A DNA stretch of 64,000 nucleotides from VRUE01 sp963715625 (GTDB taxonomy: Bacteria; Actinomycetota; Thermoleophilia; Solirubrobacterales; 70-9): assembly GCA_963715625.1 (NCBI GenBank), contig OY970260.1, positions 2,046,001-2,110,000 of the forward strand, in the 5' to 3' direction. Below are positions 51,613-60,154 of the stretch, one piece after another. A program made the position numbers and the translations under genes. The notes beneath the pieces are model-generated. The model made no database searches. It was not told where the DNA came from and was given only the letters and a program-made list of their open reading frames with translations. Each line of letters begins with the position of its first letter. Position 1 is the stretch's first letter.

Positions 51613-52059
51613 ATGCGCCGGCCCGTGAAGACCTATGTAGCCACGCCCGCCAACCGCCAGCGCGACTGGTACGTCGTCGACGCCGAGGGCCAGACCCTGG
51701 GGCGCCTGGCGACCCGCATCGCCGACGCGCTGCGGGGGAAGCGCAAGCCCGAGTACACGCCGCACGTCGACACCGGCGACTTCATCGTCGTCGTCAACGC
51801 GGAGAAGATCCACGTGACCGGCGACAAGCTGGCGCAGAAGCGCTACTGGCGCCACAGCGGCTACCCGGGCGGGATCAAGTCGCGGACGCTCGGCGAGATG
51901 CTCGAGCGTCGTCCCGAGGAGGTCATCCGCAAGGCCGTCAAGGGGATGCTTCCCCGCAACCGGCTCGCGCGGCAGCAGCTGACCAAGCTGAAGGTGTATG
52001 CAGGGCCCGAGCATCCACATGAGGCGCAACAGCCCAAACCGATGGAGATCCAGACTTGA
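51613..52059 (+). CDS. rplM: 50S ribosomal protein L13
   Basis: 148 residues. TYVATPANRQRDWYVVDAEG, QTLGRLATRIADALRGK, VVNAEKIHVTGDKLAQKRYW and VKGMLPRNRLARQQLTKLKV cover the family. TATAGC about 25 nt upstream is a possible -10. The stop overlaps the rpsI TTG start by 4 nt, preserving the usual rplM-rpsI operon. Confidence 0.96.
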   Translation: MRRPVKTYVATPANRQRDWYVVDAEGQTLGRLATRIADALRGKRKPEYTPHVDTGDFIVVVNAEKIHVTGDKLAQKRYWRHSGYPGGIKSRTLGEMLERRPEEVIRKAVKGMLPRNRLARQQLTKLKVYAGPEHPHEAQQPKPMEIQT

Positions 52060-52976
52060 TCGACGACGAGAGCAAAGAGACTTCAGAGCAGGACGAGACT
52101 CCAGTCGAGGGCTCGGAGGAGTCGGCCGCGGGTCCCGACGCAGCCTCGGAGGGGCCTGCGGGCGGGGGCGAGGCCTCCGTTCTCGGCCCCTCCGAGTCTG
52201 CGCCACCCGCGGAGGAAGCGTCTGAGTCGGCCGACCCTGAGACGCCGCAGGCTGAAGGCGAGGCCGTCGAGGAGTCTGGGGAGGAGAAAGCTGGAGAGCC
52301 CGAGGCGGAGGTCGCTGACGAGGCTGAGCCCGTTGCGGAGGAGGCTGAGGAGCCCGAGGAGGAGAAGCCCGCTCCAAAGCCCAAGGCCGAGGAGAAGAAG
52401 AAGGATGTGATTCCGGGGGCCGACCTGGAGCCGATCGCGGTCGAGCCGGAGGTGCGGCCTCTGAGCGCCGAGGAGCAGGCCCGGGTGGAAGCCGAAGAGG
52501 AGGAGCGGGCGCAGCGGGAGGCGGCTCTTGTCGGCGACACGGTCGAGGAGCCGAAGGCCGCGAGCAGGGCGCCGGCGAAGATGGAAGGCGACGCCCGCTA
52601 CCTCGCCACGGGCAAGCGCAAGACGTCGATCGCCCGGGTCACGCTGCTCCCCGGCAGCGGCAAGATCGAGGTCAACCAGCGGGCCCTGGAGGAGTTCTTC
52701 CCGCGCCCGCTTCACCAGACCACGGTTCGCCAGCCGCTTGCCACGACCGGCTACGAGAAGAGCGTCGACATCCGTGTCCGCGTCCACGGCGGCGGCATCA
52801 GCGGCCAGGCCGGCGCCGTTCGTCACGGGATCGCGCGGGCGCTGACCGAGATCGACCCGGAGCTGCGCGGCGAGCTCAAGCGTCGCGGCTTCCTCACTCG
52901 CGACGCGCGCGCCAAGGAGCGCCGCAAGGCGGGGCTCAAGAAGGCGCGGAAGCGCCCGCAATTCTCCAAGCGTTAG
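52056..52976 (+). CDS. rpsI: 30S ribosomal protein S9 with long acidic N-terminal extension
   Basis: 306 residues. The C-terminal 130 are normal S9: ARYLATGKRKTSIARVTLLP, ITEIDPELR-like LTEIDPELRGELKRRGFLTR and RKAGLKKARKRPQFSKR, whose tail enters the P-site region. In front lie about 175 residues rich in Glu, Ala, Pro and Ser (for example EEAEEPEEEKPAPKPKAEEK), far beyond the usual short actinobacterial extension. There is no ribosome-binding site or better start nearer the domain, and the TTG at 52056 overlaps rplM (TTGA), so the extension is probably translated. Confidence 0.93.
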   Translation: MIDDESKETSEQDETPVEGSEESAAGPDAASEGPAGGGEASVLGPSESAPPAEEASESADPETPQAEGEAVEESGEEKAGEPEAEVADEAEPVAEEAEEPEEEKPAPKPKAEEKKKDVIPGADLEPIAVEPEVRPLSAEEQARVEAEEEERAQREAALVGDTVEEPKAASRAPAKMEGDARYLATGKRKTSIARVTLLPGSGKIEVNQRALEEFFPRPLHQTTVRQPLATTGYEKSVDIRVRVHGGGISGQAGAVRHGIARALTEIDPELRGELKRRGFLTRDARAKERRKAGLKKARKRPQFSKR

Positions 52977-52982
52977 GCCCTG

Positions 52983-54338
52983 GTGAGGGCTGGGCGCAAG
53001 CTCTTCGGAACCGACGGGGTCCGGGGAGAGGCAGGGACGTTCCTCACCGCCGAGCTGGCGACGTCGCTGGGCCGCGCCGCGACGGCCTCGTTGCAGGCCC
53101 CGCGCCCGCAGGTGCTGATCGTGCGCGACACGCGCGAGTCGGGGCCGATGCTGGAGTCGGCGCTGGCCGCCGGGATCGCCGCCGCGGGCGGAGACGCGCT
53201 GCTCGGCGGCGTCCTGCCGACCCCGGCCGCCGCGATCCTCGTCAAGCGCCTCGGCCTCGACCTCGCCGCGGTCGTCTCGGCCTCGCACAACCCCTACCGC
53301 GACAACGGGATCAAGTTCTTCTCGGCGCAGGGGACGAAGCTCGACGACGAGACCGAGGCGAGGATGGAGTCCCTTCTCCCCGACAGCGGTCGTCATTTCA
53401 ACCGCGATGGGGATGAAATGACGACCGCACCGGGGGTGGGCCCCGGCGGCGTGCGCGAGCTGAACGGAGGCCTGGAGGACTACCTGCGCGCGCTCGAGGC
53501 CGCCTTCCCGCTCGACCTCTCCGGCCAGGCCGTGATGCTCGACTGCGCCAACGGCGCGACCTTCCGCGCCGCCCCGGCGATCTTCGAGCGGCTCGGCGCG
53601 ACGGTCGAGGCGCTCGCCGCCGAGCCCGACGGCTGCAACATCAACGACGGCTGCGGCTCCACCCACCTCGGCGCCCTGGCGGATCGGATCGCCGCCTCCG
53701 AGGCGACGATCGGCTTCGCCTTCGACGGCGACGGCGACCGGGTGCTGGCGGTCGACCGCAGCGGCCGGGTGCACGACGGCGACGAGCTGATCGCCCTCGC
53801 CGCCCGCGGGATGTCCGCACGGGGCGAGCTCGGCGGCGGCGTCGCCGTCACCGTGATGAGCAACTACGGCTTCCACCAGGCGATGGAGGAGGCGGGGATC
53901 GAGGTGGCGGTGACCAAGGTCGGCGACCGCTACGTCCTCGACGAGCTGCGCGAGCGCGGCTGGAGCCTCGGCGGCGAGCAGTCCGGCCACATCATCGACA
54001 CCCGCTTCGCCGCCACCGGCGACGGGATCGCCGCCGCCCTGGCGACGATGCGCGAGCTCGGCGGCCGCGACCTAGCCGAGGTCGCGCCGATGCGCAAGCT
54101 CCCCCAGACCCTGGTCAACGTAGAGGTCGCCGATCGCGACGCGATCGCCGGCGCGACCGCCGTCTGGGAGGCGGTAGAGCGCGAGGGAGAGGCGCTCGAG
54201 GGCAGGGGACGCGTGCTGCTGAGGCCCTCGGGGACAGAGCCGCTGGTGCGGGTGATGGCGGAGGCGCCGAGTGCCGAGGAGGCCGAGGCCGTCTGCGCCC
54301 GTCTCGTTGCGGTTGTGCGTCAAGAGTTGGCTGGGTAG
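52983..54338 (+). CDS. glmM: Phosphoglucosamine mutase
   Basis: 451 residues. Converts glucosamine-6-P to glucosamine-1-P for UDP-GlcNAc. Catalytic serine S101 in VSASHNPYRDNGIKFFSAQG, metal loop FAFDGDGDRVLAVD, sugar loop GGEQSGHII, and phosphate loop RPSGTEPLVRVM. At residues about 135-150 (DSGRHFNRDGDEMTTAPG) a family D palindrome is inserted in frame in a surface loop. GTG start 6 nt after rpsI. glmS follows, so two steps of amino-sugar supply are neighbours. Confidence 0.95.
   Translation: MRAGRKLFGTDGVRGEAGTFLTAELATSLGRAATASLQAPRPQVLIVRDTRESGPMLESALAAGIAAAGGDALLGGVLPTPAAAILVKRLGLDLAAVVSASHNPYRDNGIKFFSAQGTKLDDETEARMESLLPDSGRHFNRDGDEMTTAPGVGPGGVRELNGGLEDYLRALEAAFPLDLSGQAVMLDCANGATFRAAPAIFERLGATVEALAAEPDGCNINDGCGSTHLGALADRIAASEATIGFAFDGDGDRVLAVDRSGRVHDGDELIALAARGMSARGELGGGVAVTVMSNYGFHQAMEEAGIEVAVTKVGDRYVLDELRERGWSLGGEQSGHIIDTRFAATGDGIAAALATMRELGGRDLAEVAPMRKLPQTLVNVEVADRDAIAGATAVWEAVEREGEALEGRGRVLLRPSGTEPLVRVMAEAPSAEEAEAVCARLVAVVRQELAG
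53386..53428. repeat. Palindromic element, family D, inside glmM
   Basis: Perfect 15-bp arms GCGGTCGTCATTTCA (53386-53400) and complement (53414-53428); loop ACCGCGATGGGGA, nearly the loop of the element at 10484. Confidence 0.8.
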
Positions 54339-54479
54339 AGGGAGCCTGGCCGTCCTCCAGGGGAATTGATTGCACCGCGCTTTGCGCGGTGCAATGAGGA
54401 GCGCGGCCTGCGGCCGCGCCCAGAAACAGACTGCGTCAGCCGCTTCGCGACATTCCCCTGGAGGACGGCCAGGCTCCCT
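54339..54479. repeat. Long fold-back element, family E3, after glmM
   Basis: Begins with the base after the glmM stop. Perfect 28-bp outer arms (54339-54366 / 54452-54479; contains GCCTGGCCGTCCTCCAGGGG). Inside are two further perfect hairpins: ATTGCACCGCGC with TTT loop (54369-54395) and GCGCGGCC with TGC loop (54401-54419). No gene. Confidence 0.88.
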
Positions 54480-54771
54480 TCCAACACGTCACCGAGTGAC
54501 GCCCAGGCTGCGAACCCGGCCCCAGGGTCCCCAAGCTTTAAAAAGAGCTTGGGGCGCCCGTAACGGCACCTGCAGCATGCAGAGCTTTCGGGGAGCCGGG
54601 TGGCATCGTGGGAAGTGGCTCCGGGATTGGCAGCGCCTTCGGAGAGGGAGCTTTTCAAAGCTCGTGAGCTGTTGATGGGACGCCCCCACCAAACCGCCCG
54701 AAGAAAAAGACCCAAGGCCCGTCTGAGACCGGCCGCCACTACCCCCGGTCTCTACCCTTACTCGCCTCCCT
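54480..54771 (+). other. glmS upstream region with further hairpins
   Basis: No gene. Contains hairpins such as CCCCAAGCT...AGCTTGGGG (near 54530-54553) and GAGCTTT/AAAGCTC (near 54648-54663), and GACCGG/CCGGTC just before glmS. It may hold a structured leader; it does not show the conserved core of the glmS ribozyme that I would recognise. Confidence 0.4.
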
Positions 54772-56628
54772 ATGTGCGGAATCGTCGGATACGTCGGTGG
54801 GCGGCCCTGCCGCGACCTGCTCGTGGCCGGGCTCGAGAAGCTCGAGTACCGGGGCTATGACTCGGCCGGGATCTCGGTGATCGAGGACGGCCGGATCGAG
54901 AGCGTGCGCGCCGTCGGCAACCTCGCCAACCTGCGCGCCGCCGTCGCCGAGCACGACGAGAAAGGTGGCGTCGCCGTGGCTGCGCCCCCCGCGACCACGG
55001 GTGTCGCCCACACCCGCTGGGCCACCCACGGGCGGGTCACCGAGGAGAACGCCCACCCGCACGGCGACTGCTCCGACCGCATCCACATCGTCCTCAACGG
55101 GATCGTCGAGAATCATGCGTGCCTGCGCAGCGAGCTTGCCGCCGAGGGGCACCACTTCAGCTCCGAGACCGACGCCGAGATCGTCGCCCACCTGATCGAG
55201 CGCAACTACGACGGCGACCTGGCCGCCGCGGTGCGGGCATCCTTCGCCGAGCTGCGCGGCCACTACGCCTTCGTCGCCATGCACGCCGACGAGCCCGGAC
55301 GGCTGGTCGGCGCCCGCAAGGAGTGCCCGCTGGTCGCCGGCGTGGGCGAGGGGGAGACCTTCCTCGCCTCGGCGATCCCCGCCTTCCTGGCCGAGACGCG
55401 CGAGGCCGTGGCGATCGAGAACGACGAGATCGTCACGATCGACGCCGGCGGGATCAGCATCGCCGACGCCGCCGGCGCACCGGTCGCGCGCGAGCCCGAA
55501 GAGATCTCCTGGGACGAGTCGGCCGCCGAGAAGGGCGGCTATGAGACCTTCATGCTGAAGGAGATCTACGAACAGGCCGACGCGGTCGCCGAGACGATCG
55601 CCGACCGCCTGCCGAGCGACGAGGGGGTCGACCTCTCCGAGCTGGAGCTCGACGACGCCTTCCTCCGCGGCCTGAGGCGGATCGTGATCGTCGCCTGCGG
55701 CACCTCCTACCACGCCGGCCTGGTCGGCCGCTACGCGATCGAGGAGTGGGCGCGGGTTCCGGTCGAGATGGACGTCGCCTCGGAGTACCGCTACCGCAAC
55801 CCGGTGATCGGGCCCGACGACCTGGTGATCGGGATCACGCAGTCGGGCGAGACGGCGGACACGCTGGCCGCGATGCGGCTCGCCCGCGAGCACGGCGCCA
55901 AGGTGCTGGCGATCACCAACGTGATGGGCAGCCAGGCCACCCGCGACTCCGACACGGTGCTCTACACCCGCGCCGGGCCCGAGGTCAGCGTCGCCGCGAC
56001 CAAGACCTTCGTCGCCCAGGTGGCGACGATGTACCTGCTCGGTTTGCACCTGGCCGAGCTGCGGGGGACGCTCGACGCGGACCGCCTCTCCCACCTGGTC
56101 GCCGAGCTGAAGGCGATCCCTTCGAAGATCGAGGCGACGCTGGCGTCTTGCGAGGAGGCCACGGCCACCGTCGCCGCCGCGCAGCACGAGCACGGCTTCT
56201 TCCTCTACCTGGGCCGGCACATCGGGCTGCCGGTCTGCCTCGAGGGGGCGCTGAAGCTGAAGGAGATCTCCTACATCCCCACCGACGCCTACGCGGCCGG
56301 AGAGATGAAGCACGGCCCGATCGCCCTGCTCGACGAGTCGACGCCGGTCGTCTGCGTTGCGACCGAGAGCCCGGTGCTCGACAAGGTCCTCTCCAACGTC
56401 GAGGAGGTGCGCGCCCGCGGCGCGGCGACGATCGCGATCGCGACCGAGGGCTGCGAGCGCGTCGGCGAGGTCGCCGACCAGGCGATCGAGGTTGCCCGCA
56501 CCGACTGGATCATGCAGCCGATCGTCGCCATCCTCCCGCTGCAGCTGCTCGCCTACGGCATCGCCCGCGCCCGCGGCCTCAACGTCGACCAGCCCCGCAA
56601 CCTGGCGAAGACCGTCACCGTCGAGTAA
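54772..56628 (+). CDS. glmS: Glutamine-fructose-6-phosphate aminotransferase
   Basis: 618 residues. Makes glucosamine-6-P, the entry step to UDP-GlcNAc. N-terminal nucleophile Cys2 (MCGIVGYVGGRPCRDLLVAG), THTRWATHG-like GVAHTRWATHGRVTEENAHP, then two SIS domains (IVIVACGTSYHAGLVGRYAI, ITQSGETADTLAAMR, EVSVAATKTFVAQVA) and the C-terminal NLAKTVTVE. Full length. Confidence 0.96.
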   Translation: MCGIVGYVGGRPCRDLLVAGLEKLEYRGYDSAGISVIEDGRIESVRAVGNLANLRAAVAEHDEKGGVAVAAPPATTGVAHTRWATHGRVTEENAHPHGDCSDRIHIVLNGIVENHACLRSELAAEGHHFSSETDAEIVAHLIERNYDGDLAAAVRASFAELRGHYAFVAMHADEPGRLVGARKECPLVAGVGEGETFLASAIPAFLAETREAVAIENDEIVTIDAGGISIADAAGAPVAREPEEISWDESAAEKGGYETFMLKEIYEQADAVAETIADRLPSDEGVDLSELELDDAFLRGLRRIVIVACGTSYHAGLVGRYAIEEWARVPVEMDVASEYRYRNPVIGPDDLVIGITQSGETADTLAAMRLAREHGAKVLAITNVMGSQATRDSDTVLYTRAGPEVSVAATKTFVAQVATMYLLGLHLAELRGTLDADRLSHLVAELKAIPSKIEATLASCEEATATVAAAQHEHGFFLYLGRHIGLPVCLEGALKLKEISYIPTDAYAAGEMKHGPIALLDESTPVVCVATESPVLDKVLSNVEEVRARGAATIAIATEGCERVGEVADQAIEVARTDWIMQPIVAILPLQLLAYGIARARGLNVDQPRNLAKTVTVE

Positions 56629-56680
56629 AGCGTCCACCCCGGCGCTTTCCGCGCCTGGCCGGCCGCTAGTCTGCCCGGCC

Positions 56681-58237
56681 ATGATCGGAACTCGCCTCGT
56701 CCTCCCTGTCCTGGCGGCCACGGCCGCAATCGCGATCGCCGGCTGCGGCGGCGGTGGCGATTCCAGCTCCGACCCGGCCGGCTTCGCGGCCCCGGGCTCG
56801 CTCGTCTTCGTCGAAGGCAAGCTGCGCCCGAGCGGCGAGCTGAAGGAGAACGTGGACGAGATCGCGAGCACGGTCGCCGGCGTCGACGACCTCGGCGAGC
56901 TGATCGTCTCCGAGCTGGAAAGCTCGGCGCGCGACGATGGCGAACCGGTCGACTTCGCCAAGGAAGTCGAGCCGTGGCTGGGCGAAAAGGCGGGCGTGGC
57001 GTTCCAGAGCCTCGAGAACGGCGACCCGTCCGACCTGGTGATCGCGGTCGAGACGACCGACGCGGCGGCGACGCAGGAGTTCATCGACGACCAGGCCGCG
57101 CAGAGCAGCGATCCCTTCGAGGACGGCTCCTACGAAGGGGTCGACTTCAAGGTCGGCGGCGCCGACGACAACGGGGTCGGCGTGATCGACGGCTTCCTCG
57201 TGATCGCCGAAGGCGAAGCGGGGTTCAAGGCGGCCGTCGACGCCGCTCAGGGCGACTCGCTCGCCGACGAAGCGCGCTTCGCCGGCGCGATGGCCGCCGC
57301 CTCCGACGGCAGCCTCGCCGACGTCTACGTCGACGTCGGCGGGCTGATCGACGCGTCGGGCGACGAAATCGAACCGCGGGCTCGGGAAGCCCTCGAGAAC
57401 GCCGGCATCGATCCGAGCGAAGCAACTGCTGTTGCCAGCGTCATCCCCGGTCCCGACCAGATCCAGATTGACGTCAGCAGCGACCTCGGCGGTGAGGAAG
57501 CGCCGAGCGGCGACGCCTCGGAGTCGATCGGCTCGCTGCCGGCTGACTCCTTCGCGGCGGTCGGCGCCTCCGAGTTCGGCGACCAGCTCACCGAAGCGAT
57601 CGACGAACTCGACAAGACCGGGATACCGGGCCAGCTTCCGCCCAACCAGCTGAAGAGCACGCTGAAGGCGATGGGCATCGACCTCGACAAGCTCGCCGAT
57701 TCGCTCGAAGACGCGGCGGTGTTCGCCTGGGGCAACAGCGAGAGCTCGCTGGGCGGCGCCCTGGTGCTGACCAGCGACTCGAAGGAAGCTGCGAAGACGG
57801 TCGCCAACCTGGGGGTCCTCCTGCGCAACACCGGGACGCCCGGCGTGACCGCCGTCAGCAGCAACGGGGCGAGCGGCTTCTCGGTGCGCAGCCCCGAACT
57901 CGGGGACAAGCCCCTCGTCGTGGTCTCCAAGTCGGACCGCATAGCCATCGGCTACGGGCTCGCCCCGGCCCTGGCCGGGCTCGACGCCGAAAGCGGCGAA
58001 ACCCTCTCCGACACCCCGAGCTACAAGGCCGCGGTCTCGGCGCTGGGCGGCACCCCGATCAGCGCCTTCGTCGACGGCGCGGGAGCGCTGCGCCTGGCCG
58101 AATCGCTGGTCCCGCGCTCGGAGGCCGGCTTCCAGGAGGCCAAGCCCTACCTCAAGCACATCGAGTACGTGGCGATGGGCTCGGGGACCGACGACGAGCT
58201 GGCGACGGCGAAGCTGATCGTGGGCCTGAAGGAGTAA
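56681..58237 (+). CDS. DUF3352-type lipoprotein
   Basis: 518 residues. Signal peptide with lipobox (LAATAAIAIAGCGGGG), so probably a lipoprotein anchored outside the membrane. The body matches the DUF3352 pattern of actinobacteria: GSLVFVEGKLRPSGELKENV at the start, alternating strands with RAREALENAGIDPSEA and PKPYLKHIEYVAMGSG-like end. Function unknown. TAGTCT ends 8 nt before the ATG, so the transcript is probably leaderless. Confidence 0.8.
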   Translation: MIGTRLVLPVLAATAAIAIAGCGGGGDSSSDPAGFAAPGSLVFVEGKLRPSGELKENVDEIASTVAGVDDLGELIVSELESSARDDGEPVDFAKEVEPWLGEKAGVAFQSLENGDPSDLVIAVETTDAAATQEFIDDQAAQSSDPFEDGSYEGVDFKVGGADDNGVGVIDGFLVIAEGEAGFKAAVDAAQGDSLADEARFAGAMAAASDGSLADVYVDVGGLIDASGDEIEPRAREALENAGIDPSEATAVASVIPGPDQIQIDVSSDLGGEEAPSGDASESIGSLPADSFAAVGASEFGDQLTEAIDELDKTGIPGQLPPNQLKSTLKAMGIDLDKLADSLEDAAVFAWGNSESSLGGALVLTSDSKEAAKTVANLGVLLRNTGTPGVTAVSSNGASGFSVRSPELGDKPLVVVSKSDRIAIGYGLAPALAGLDAESGETLSDTPSYKAAVSALGGTPISAFVDGAGALRLAESLVPRSEAGFQEAKPYLKHIEYVAMGSGTDDELATAKLIVGLKE

Positions 58238-58400
58238 GTGACTCTCCGACAACCCCCACGCACGCCTGGCGGCGCCGAACACACTTCGCGGGGCGGCGTC
58301 CTCGGTCGGCCAAATAGCGCTGCTATTCGGCCTCCCTGCGTCCTACCCCCGCTCGGTTCGGCGCTCGCCAGCCGCACGCGCGGGTTGTCGGAGAGTCACT
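58237..58400. repeat. Long fold-back element, family E4
   Basis: Overlaps the last base of the stop codon. Perfect 19-bp outer arms (58237-58255 / 58382-58400; AGTGACTCTCCGACAACCC), imperfect pairing inward (GGCGCCGAAC / GTTCGGCGC), and a central stem-loop (58299-58343) containing GGTCGGCCAAATAG..CTATTCGGCC. Confidence 0.85.
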
Positions 58401-58565
58401 AGTGGTCCATCCTGTAAGTCCCGTGCCGATATGGCGAGCGAAAACCGAGCACGCCGCGGACGCAGGGAGGCCGAATAGTTGTGACTATTCGGCCGACCGA
58501 GGACAAAGGCGGGCGAAGGTTTGCAGCCGCCAGATCGGTGCGCGGAGTTGCAGGATGGGCCACTA
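58400..58565. repeat. Long fold-back element, family E5
   Basis: Abuts E4. Outer arms TAGTGGTCCATCCTG (58400-58414) and its near complement (58551-58565, one mismatch). Its centre (58458-58503) is the same 45-bp stem-loop as in E4 but inverted, while the outer arms are unrelated to those of E4. Confidence 0.83.
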
Positions 58566-58577
58566 GGCGGTCGAGGG

Positions 58578-58931
58578 ATGGCCTCCGGCGTCGGCATCGA
58601 CCTGCTCGAGATCGACCGCCTGGAGCGCGCGCTGGAGCGCCATCCCCGCCTCGCCGAGCGCGTCTTCACGCCGGCCGAGCGCGACTACGCGGCGGCGCGG
58701 GCCCGTCCCGGCCGCCACCTCGCGGCCCGCTTCGCGGCCAAGGAGGCCGTGGTCAAGGCGCTCGGCCTCTCCGGCGGGTTCGGCCTGCGCGAGATCGAGG
58801 TGCTCGCGGGGGAGCCGCCGCGGGTGCGCCTCTCGGGTCGCGTGGCAGAAGCGGCGAGCGGCGAGCGGATCGAGATCTCGCTGACGCACTCGCGGGACTA
58901 TGCCGCGGCGGTTGCGGTCAAGTCAGGCTGA
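58578..58931 (+). CDS. acpS: Holo-[acyl-carrier-protein] synthase
   Basis: 117 residues. Transfers phosphopantetheine from CoA to acyl carrier protein. GVGIDLLEIDRLERALERHP holds the Mg-binding Asp, RFAAKEAVVKALGL the Glu, and ISLTHSRDYAAAVAV ends the domain. The ATG at 58578 begins directly at the domain. The end overlaps the convergent Fic gene by 14 nt. In many bacteria acpS, nnr and alr are neighbours, as here. Confidence 0.93.
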   Translation: MASGVGIDLLEIDRLERALERHPRLAERVFTPAERDYAAARARPGRHLAARFAAKEAVVKALGLSGGFGLREIEVLAGEPPRVRLSGRVAEAASGERIEISLTHSRDYAAAVAVKSG

Positions 58932-60090
58932 GCTGCCGTCTCTCGCGGACTACTGCGAAAGGGTCCTGCTCGGCATCTGACGGCCGATTCGCCGTCAACG
59001 TCGCGTAGAGCCGGGTAGGCGCCGGCCCCGCGAGGTAGTAGCGGCTGCGGCGCTCGCCTACCGGTTCGAGCAGGCCGCGATCGGCCATCGCTTGGAGGTC
59101 GCGCGTCGCGGTTTGGTTGCTGATCTCTTCGCCAACACCGGTCTCGACCGCGGTGCGATAGCTGCCGCGGCGGATCCGGAGGCCGTATGCGGAATCCACC
59201 AGGGCGGTGGCGCAGCGCTCCGGCAGCCCCTGTGTCTCGGCAAGCTCGAGGCAGCCGTTCCACAGCTCCTCAGCCTCTTGGCGCCGGCGCAGCATCGTGC
59301 GGATCTGCAGGTAATGGGCGCGGAGCATGAATCTGATCCACGGGCGAGCGTCGCGGTCAGGGTTCCAAGAGCCGGCGCCGACCTCGGCAAGGACGTCGTA
59401 GTACGCCTGCGTGTTGCGCCCGAGGAACTCCTCGACGCTGGAGAAGAGGGGCGCGAGGACCCGGTCGCAAGCCAACACCAGGGTCTGCAGGCAGCGGGCC
59501 ATGCGGCCGTTGCCGTCGCTGAAGGGGTGGATCAGGACCAGGTTCAGGTGCGCCATTGCCGCCCTGACGAGCACAGGGCTGGTGTCTTCGCGGAGCGAGG
59601 CGAGCATCTCCTCGATCAGGCCGGGGACGTCGTCGCTCGAAGGTCCTTGGTAGACGATTTTGCCGCTGCCCGAGCTTCGGATGTAGATATCGCCTGGACG
59701 CCACTGGCCCGGGTTCTTCGAAAGGTCGTGCTTGATCATCATGAAATGCAGGCTCAGCAGCAGGCCTTCGTCGATCTTCGGCTCGCCGGATCGGGCCAGC
59801 TGCAGCACGTAGGTCATCGCGTCGCGGTAGCCGGCGAGTGCGTGCTGGGTCTCCTCGCTGGCGTCGAGCGTCGGCTCGCCCTCGACCGCGGCGGCGACGT
59901 CTTCGAGCGAGGCGTCGTATCCCTCGATGCTGTTCGACCCCTGCACGGCGCGCGCGAAGGCCAGTCGGCGCAAGGATCCCGTCCAGCGGCGGGGCTCAGC
60001 AACCTGATGGCGGAGCCGCTCGCGCTGATCGGCGAGCAGAGCGAGGACTTCGTGCTCGTCCTCTCGGGTGTCCGGTGCTTGAAAGACCAT
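58918..60090 (-). CDS. Fic-family protein with winged-helix C-terminus
   Basis: 390 residues. The Fic core HPFSDGNGRMAR (188-199) matches HxFx(D/E)GNGRxxR; these enzymes move AMP or similar groups onto target proteins. SNSIEGY (52-58) is the N-terminal inhibitory motif (class II), whose Glu blocks ATP until released. The C-terminal part (ISNQTATRDLQAMADRGLLE) is a winged helix that could bind DNA. It interrupts the acpS-nnr-alr set. Two near-identical 21-bp sites upstream (60089, 60123) fit autoregulation. Confidence 0.9.
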   Translation of the reverse strand: MVFQAPDTREDEHEVLALLADQRERLRHQVAEPRRWTGSLRRLAFARAVQGSNSIEGYDASLEDVAAAVEGEPTLDASEETQHALAGYRDAMTYVLQLARSGEPKIDEGLLLSLHFMMIKHDLSKNPGQWRPGDIYIRSSGSGKIVYQGPSSDDVPGLIEEMLASLREDTSPVLVRAAMAHLNLVLIHPFSDGNGRMARCLQTLVLACDRVLAPLFSSVEEFLGRNTQAYYDVLAEVGAGSWNPDRDARPWIRFMLRAHYLQIRTMLRRRQEAEELWNGCLELAETQGLPERCATALVDSAYGLRIRRGSYRTAVETGVGEEISNQTATRDLQAMADRGLLEPVGERRSRYYLAGPAPTRLYATLTANRPSDAEQDPFAVVRERRQLSLT

Positions 60091-60143
60091 GATGTTTTGA
60101 AAATATCATCAAACAGAGGTCAATGACGTTTTGCAAATATCAT
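60089..60143. promoter_or_regulatory. Two 21-bp repeated operator sites between fic and nnr
   Basis: ATGATGTTTTGAAAATATCA (from 60089) and ATGACGTTTTGCAAATATCA (from 60123) are 34 bp apart; each has ATGA..TCAT-type inverted ends. The first overlaps the fic start, the second lies just upstream of TAGGAT (60143-60148), the -10 of nnr. A single regulator could control both divergent genes. Confidence 0.65.
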
Positions 60144-60154
60144 AGGATCGCTCC

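Noticed and set aside
54480..54771. Possible glmS ribozyme upstream of glmS
   Set aside because: The hairpins do not show the conserved ribozyme core, and such ribozymes are known mainly from Firmicutes.
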